A DNA stretch of 64,000 nt from NCBI RefSeq assembly GCF_001039355.2, contig NW_019775525.1, forward strand, positions 627,617-691,616, written 5' to 3'. Shown one piece after another: positions 57,767 through 64,000 of the stretch. How positions within the stretch are numbered: position 1 is the stretch's first letter; every line of letters starts with the position of its first letter. This DNA is from Lingula anatina. Taxonomy: Eukaryota; Brachiopoda; Lingulata; Lingulida; Lingulidae. The notes under the pieces are model-generated. The model saw nothing but the letters and a program-made list of their open reading frames with translations. It ran no database searches and was not told where the DNA came from. The position numbers were made by a program, and so were the translations under genes.

Positions 57767-60700
57767 CGTGTTTCCGAATAAAGAAATGTGTGACAAAGAG
57801 TAGCGTTCGTTGAATTATATATTCCGCTCACGACCCCTTGGTATAATTTATGTCACAACCCACCAGCAGCGTTGCATCCACCTTAGCCAATGAGTTAGAT
57901 GCATTTCGAGACATCATTTGACAGAAGGGCAGAAACCACTAAATAGGCCAATAACCGACTGTTATAGATGAATGTAGTTCAGTGAGAGAAAATTAGTGGA
58001 TTTTTCCTTTTTTCCTGGTATTTCTTGTGTGTTGCTAGGGTTTTGTTTCTAGGTAATTTTGGTATCAGCTAGCAGGCTAGGGTGTAAACTACTGCCAGTT
58101 TTTTTTTTTTTTTTTTTTTTTTCAGGACCAGGCACAGGTGCGGTGCAGTCGTGAGACCTGTGGCGTGGGGCAGTGGTTTGTTTACAGAAGAGGGGTGCAC
58201 ATGTTCAAGTAATGCCGGTAGGAAATAATGTCTGGTGACAGTATATTTTTGTGCCATTGGGAGTTATGTCAGTGTGTCTGGAATCCATGGGGATGAAAAT
58301 GTTTCACCCAGTTATTTTGTTCATGCAGCTTTGCAGGCATTTCTTAGTATGGTCGTCAATGGGAAATTATTTGGTGGTTTCTGCCCAGAATAACAGTAGG
58401 TGTGTAATCGGATTCTTATTTCGAGTTTTCCATTTCGGAGAAGCGGTCGGAAATGTTAATTAGTATAATGTTGGCCATTACGTTATTGATTAACCAGGGG
58501 ATGTCGGTGTCCGTAATTGGGACACCACTCGAGTTGCGTTACCAATGCACATACGCACTGGGCTAAACACCAACCGACAATGTTATGAAATTGCATGAAT
58601 GTCGCTATTTAATTCCATGCAGACCTCAGAACCCCAACAAAACCAATTAATTCAGCGAAATATCTTTACCTAATTTTGTAATAATAATAATAATAATAAT
58701 TAATTATTATTATTTTGCAATAATAATAATAATAATAAATTATTATTATTATTTTGCAATAATAATAATAATAATAAAGTTAAAAAAACAGATAAACAGA
58801 TAAAAATGGCATATTTGCCAGATGGATTTTACATAGATGAACATGTTCATTTCAGATGGCACTGTGAACTTGACAGGTTCTAAGAAGAAATGTGGCTGCA
58901 GAGGATCTAGAAAAAGCGTTACTTTAGAATAGGTCTTATGTCTGCAAAGATGCTTTTAAATTGACTCCTGTTTCCTCCGTAACTTAAATTGGGTTTGATA
59001 TCATTTCTGCGGTAATACAATATGGGCTAATTTTAGTACCAGGTGAAGCAAAACTCCTGAAAGCTTTTGCCAAGAAAAGGACAATATACCTTAAATAACC
59101 CTGTATCATATTCAGATGATTTTTTTTTTATATTTCAGATAAATACACTTGTTTTTTCTCGTTTTAATGCCTTTAATCAAATAGATAAATGAGCTAATTA
59201 TTTACCACAAATAGACAAAAATTTGTGTTAACACATTTAATGCTGTCTGCTTTTCCCGCAGTTTTAAGTAGGGATCGTTGACCATTGGTAAGTATGGGAA
59301 AATTGCCGTTTACTCAAGGAAAATCCAATTTTTGGCCAAAACGAAGAGTTATTATGACTTAAACACATTTAATACCAACGCTGTCAAATACACTTGGTAA
59401 ACCACTGCGTGCTTGATAGAGTTCGTACAAACAATTTGATGCGTTGTTCGTGGTCACTAATTTAAAGTTCGTGCCATGAAATTGCGAAATTGTGGTTCTT
59501 AAGTAATTCGGCGTTCGTGCTGACAAAACCGAGGCTAGTGGTCGCACACAGCAATTACCATCAATGAGGACTGCATATGAGAGATGAGAAATGTGGCTCA
59601 AAAATCTGAGAGAAGGGATCTCTGAGCAAACCAAGTGGCCAGTTAAACTTTTAATCGTTCATTCACTTCTTTTCAAAGTTGGGAAGAGCTCACGACTGCT
59701 ATCAAGCTATAATAAGTTACTCACTAGTGATAAATCTTTTTTTTTTTAGCAAAAATGTTCATTAGCTTGGTAGTTGGATAATAAATGAAAATTATCAAAC
59801 ACAACGGTGACGTCTATCTACCTGACATTTGTGAGGGTCCTGGTAGCTATACCTCGTGTCAACATCGTCCCACATCAGTCCAATGAAGGCCTACGTCCAG
59901 ATTGGTCGTAAGCTAACGGTATGAAAAATTTTCATCTTGTGTTTGATTTTTTTGAAAAACTGGCGAAAACCGGCTTTTGGTAAAATCTTTTTAGTTATGA
60001 CGCAGTGCTTACGTTGTCTGGAAGATTATTTGTATGTGGTTACAGTGGTCAAGATATTATTCGTTATTCATGGCAGGCGTACTCAATTAGCACCCATTTT
60101 AGGCCGTATTTTATAACAGCTTTTATATGTGTCTTGAAACAAATCTAAGGGACAATCTTCTTATGGCCATTAGAACCAAAGTTTTTCATCACTCATTTGT
60201 ATCTGGTAACAGTAATAGAAGTAATTTCAGTAATAACTTGCCAAAGTATTATCTGATTTTTTTATTTCATGGCAATACTATATGTCAAAAACTTCTTACT
60301 TGAAAGATGCATATGAGGTCAATTTTTCCACAAAAGCCAACCAAATGCCAAAATAAAGTTTTTTAAAAATAGTACAACTAATATAACAAAGAGTGATAAC
60401 AAACGACTCCTTCTCACATTACCCCAAAAATTGACATTTGAATGATTTTTATTTATTTTTATTATTTTTTTTATTATTATTATTTTATTTTATTTTATTT
60501 ATTTTTTTATTATTTTTTTTTTTTGCTTGCTTTCTGCCCTGTATATAAATTGGCCAAATTTGAAGATTATACAGCTTACAGCTCTTTTGGATCATCAAGT
60601 GATTAATTCAGTTTCTCCCTTGGCATGTCGACTTCATTTGAGTCATGTAATAACTAGTAGAAGTGGTTTATATGCGTTACTTGGAATCCACGCTCCACCG

Positions 60701-61330
60701 TTGCTAGCTCCCTCTGTACCCGTACTTTTAATCAAATTATGCCAAAGCTTAGTAGAGTCATTTGTTTGAGCTAATAAAAATACCTGATGAGCTAAGTTGT
60801 AAATTTATTTTATTCATCAGAAAAAACAGCTTTAAAAGGATCAAGTTCATTCAATAATAATTGTCCCATCTCCTGTTAAGTTAAAAATTATGTAATGTGA
60901 ATATACCCATTTAACAACATATTTTAGTCAGAATTTTATTCTGTAATTAATTTCATTCTGTATTACAGTGTTTTGCTGAATCCCCGCATTATAGTGATCC
61001 CGTTTATGTCGCAAACAAATGCCTTACACCAAATCTGAAGGATAATCCGTCGGAAAAGACATCTTTCATTACGTACAGGGCCTATGTAGAAATTGCTAAG
61101 GTATTACATGTAACACGGTATAATAGACATGAAACTGAAGAATAATCTTGGATCCACTGGCAGCTATTTCAAATGTATTTAGAATCTCCTTTGTGTCCAG
61201 ATTTCCGCACTTTGAAGGGAATGTTTGGCTTAAACATTCTCAATTTAAAACGTCCAGCAATCATGGTTGCTTACATGTACCTCTTAGAAGCTCACTTTTC
61301 GTCCATCTCTGCCCCCCCCCCCAACACACA

Positions 61331-61375
<45 letters not shown>

Positions 61376-61979
61376 GAAGCTTTCCAATTTTATCCTGTTC
61401 ATTGATCAAATGCCAGTATTATATTGCTATACAGATGTACTACTCCAGTGCCCCTTTATGTGAGACAAACAACTTCTTCGACTATCGGCCTTGACCCTTC
61501 TCAGGGGGTCGGCGCATGGTACGCCTCTACCTCCACCGGTCCTGCCTTTGGCTCTCCTTAATCCTGCCCCCTGCATATCCTCTTTTAAAGCTTGCAAGAA
61601 CCTTTTCTTTGGTCTCCCTCGATTTCTCTTTCCTGGTGGTTTCATTGCCAGCATTCTTTGCCCTACCGGTACATAGCCCTACGTTTCTTCCCTCCTGCCG
61701 ACATTTACATACCATTCACCACTTTACAGATACTTACAAAATCGCTGCGCGCATGCGTGAGAATTGTATTGTGGGAAAAAATACAGCAAAACAAAAACAG
61801 CGAGTATCCGAATAATGGAGAATAACCTCGACGATCACACACTCTGGTCCATGATTGTAAAATTAGCGGGCAATGGGGAATACCTACGTTGAGGGTCTGC
61901 CGCTAGATGGCGTGGGGGTGAAAGCAGTCCTTTTAAAATCTCGCAGAATCTCGCTCGCGGCTTTACACCAGAGTTTAAC
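57767..61979. other. Intergenic: end of copy B, microsatellites, retroelement scrap
   Basis: Poly-T at about 58100-58122; AAT/ATT runs arranged as inverted blocks at 58677-58780; a TTAA-MITE relic at about 59280-59365; ATTT/T-rich DNA at 60447-60525; a CA repeat at 61336-61373. No gene recognised before the ATG at 61980. Confidence 0.55.
61500..61655 (-). mobile_element. Non-LTR retrotransposon reverse-transcriptase tail fragment
   Basis: Minus-strand reading PGKRNRGRPKKRFLQALKED followed by MQGAGL matches the usual RT C-terminal pattern (kR.RGRPkkRw...kEDm...gl) of RTE-like elements. A frameshift follows. It is a short dead fragment. Confidence 0.55.
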
Positions 61980-64000
61980 ATGGAACTTGGGCACGCGTCG
62001 CTGACCGTAAACGAACTTAAACGCAAATTACTCGAATGTGGAGCATTAACAACTGGAAGGAAATGTGAATTGATTGAAAGGTATGTGTTCTCTTTCCATT
62101 TAGTGCTTGAAAAACACAAATGCTAACTATTTTCTTTGAAAAAATTAAAGATTAGTCGAGGTGTGTATGAGCGTCAAATCTGTCATGTTATGTAGCCTAT
62201 ATACGAGCATGCTCATATTTTTCATTTAGAAACACTGGTCAAACACGCATTCTTGTCGCTGTTTTTTTAAATAAACTTCAAAGGAAAAAAAGGTCGATAG
62301 TGACTTATACAAGAGCAAATATGTTTAAATTGATTTGTAGTAAAATCGGCTCATTTTTCACGATTAAAACACATGCTTTTCTACGAACTTACTAAAGATG
62401 ATTAAGCCGTTTCGCCAACACGCTGCACGTACGAAATTATGGGGATAATGATGTCAGTATTTTTTATAAAAACAGACTTGACAATGTGTTACATGACCTG
62501 TGCATTGTTTTACTTGCTTAAACTATATATAAGGGACATGTTACAAATGTATCTGAACATACTTATCTGCAGTATACCCTCCAAACTTTTGCATTGTAAG
62601 TCTCCTTTTGCGATGTACTTATACATATTCAATTTCAACCTGTGTATTACTTTTGATCAGTGTAATGTACTGAGCATTTTCTATTTTAACAAGTTAGTTT
62701 GGCAATTTTCTAAAAATGTCGCAGTTTCCTTTAGTCAGATGACACTGGCTATTTTATGATCAAATTTGCTGTAAGTTTCTGGTTACTTTATTTATTGTTA
62801 TCTTGTGAATTTGAGAGTAAAAGAGCAAAAACAATTTACTTTTAAATGGTCCTTGGAACATTCTTGAATATCTTTAAGATGATGTAACTTTATTTGTAAG
62901 GAACTTAGCAAAAGAAAAGAAAAAGAAAACCAGGAGAGATATTATCTTAACCTTCAGGTGTGGAAAACAGGGAAGCTTGGCACATTTCAATAGCAACTAA
63001 GCAGTTCTTATCCACTTGATCATTTAATTACCAGGTGACATGTCCTTGCCTAAAGGTACTAGATCTTAGCTGACATCTTTGTCCAACACCTGTACAGGTA
63101 GGTATACTATAAATAAATTTAAAAAAAGCTTTATGTCATCTTGTATCATACACCCAATTTATTTACTTTTCTAGGTTAGACGCATATGAGAGGAATGCAA
63201 ACTTTTCTGAAGAGCCAATATTTGTACCGAAACCAGATTTTGTGGAATGGCCAAATACAGGCTTCAAGACCCTCAGACAAGAACATTCAGAGCAACTACC
63301 TGCAATTTTCTTGGGGCCAATAGAAGGGTATTTTTTGCATCACCAAGTTGCTGAGAGAACCGTGAAAGACATAAAAGCATTAGAGAAGGGAAGGAGGTTA
63401 TTGCAATCCAACCGCATTTTAACTGTCAGTGTGTGCTTCAACAAGCCCAGCACATTTTTAACAGGAATTGTGAGAGCCGCAATGAAGAAGAAGGTAATAG
63501 ACATTAACATAAACAGCTGCCTCTTATTTTTATAATTTTGTTTAAAGACATATGGTTTTTACACAAGGTTTGTGGCATAAAAGTAACAACACAGTAAGAA
63601 TTTACCAAGCTATGTTGTAATATTATTTTACTCTGTACCATTTATAGGTGAGCTACAATATCAAGTTAAAATTAGGAAATCAGGGTGAGCCTGTTAACAG
63701 CCATTGTGAGTGTCCAGGTGGGATGGGCCCTCATGGAACATGCAAGCATGTCGCCTCCGTTTTGCTTTTACTTGTTCAGCTGACATCCACAGGTGAACTG
63801 GCCTTGACAGGTAGCTGTACTGATGTTCTGCAGACTTTTCACAAACCAAAGAAAGCTCATACAGGTAAAAAATATGGTAGAATTACACACTTAGAATAAT
63901 TAATCATATTATAACTGGTCCATTTTTTTTTTATTTTGCATTAAATATAAACACTACAGTATATTGTTTTGACATGAAAGACAAAAGTTTTTTTGATATT
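61980..64000 (+). CDS. SAP-domain and SWIM zinc-finger protein, 5' exons (3' end outside window)
   Basis: Exons 61980-62080, 63175-63493 and 63648-63864, joined in phase (2, 0, 1); about 213 aa so far. The ATG at 61980 starts MELGHASLTVNELKRKLLEC; residues about 7-40 fit a SAP domain (helix-turn-helix, LTVNELK...LT-GRK-ELIERL). Residues about 45-140 have no assigned fold (IFLGPIEGYFLHHQVAERTV). Exon 3 contains CECPGGMGPHGTCKH, a SWIM zinc-binding pattern C-x-C...C-x-H. Animal proteins with this SAP + SWIM order often continue into a YqaJ-like exonuclease domain and are scattered in marine invertebrates and fish, often as multicopy genes. That domain would lie beyond 64000 and is only a prediction. 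The donor after exon 2 (GTAATA) is weak but matches the frame. Confidence 0.75.

Larger units (their letters stand above)
47939..60370. repeat. Segmental duplication, copy B
   Basis: Counterpart of 31539-45800. Similarity fades near 60370 after the motif AAAGCCAACCAAATGCCAA (about 45757 in copy A). Beyond it copy A leads to the broken GT61 gene, while copy B leads to unrelated AT-rich DNA and the SAP-SWIM gene. Confidence 0.9.

Noticed and set aside
1-64000. CRISPR arrays, operons, bacterial promoters, tRNA and rRNA genes
   Set aside because: None seen. The regular arrays here are coding VNTRs, microsatellites and duplicated exons in a eukaryotic genome.

Overview
This is animal (metazoan) nuclear DNA. 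It has multi-exon genes with GT..AG introns, several kinds of DNA transposon and MITE, simple repeats, and three assembly joints (single N at 14037 and 47938, N run at 20735-21710). The gene content points to a highly heterozygous marine invertebrate, most likely a lophotrochozoan (mollusc, brachiopod or annelid). The clues are a somatomedin-B/Cys-rich ectodomain gene of the kind seen beside lophotrochozoan adhesion receptors, a secreted DUF3011/ADEL-lectin-like gene and a SAP-SWIM gene. The species cannot be named from the sequence alone.

Layout. 1-3122 (+): the 3' exons of SMG8, a nonsense-mediated decay factor. 3975-11969 (-): a complete 20-exon gene rebuilt here by intron phase. It has a signal-peptide exon, then 17 tiny in-phase exons coding a Lys/Ser-rich repeat, then two Cys-rich domains. 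12037-17823: intergenic, holding a 1.6 kb sequence present twice around a single N. 17824-26356 (-): a seven-exon beta-1,4-galactosyltransferase-family gene, with a Tc1-like element in intron 1 and exon 3 assembled twice around the N run. 26357-31666: intergenic with three MITEs.

31.5-45.8 kb and 47.9-60.4 kb are two collinear copies of one segment. Each holds an intron-free-CDS GT61 glycosyltransferase (+) and a three-exon secreted, probably GPI-anchored, tandem-repeat glycoprotein (-). Between them at 46.8-47.9 kb lies a third, broken GT61 copy. Its 3' half is nearly identical to the intact copies and its 5' half is diverged, and its end runs into a MITE whose two halves have different flanks. 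61980 to the end (+): the first three exons of a SAP + SWIM zinc-finger gene that continues past the window.

The most unusual item is the Lys/Ser exon-array gene. Every internal exon starts and ends in phase 1, so any subset could be skipped or duplicated without breaking the frame, and the array itself has grown by nested block duplication. The second is the 31-60 kb duplication. Its boundary lies inside a MITE with non-matching flanks, which fits either recombination between MITE copies or an assembly join of two haplotypes. The two glycosyltransferase families and the two secreted protein genes suggest a locus for extracellular or secretory-pathway products, but no shared pathway can be shown from sequence.
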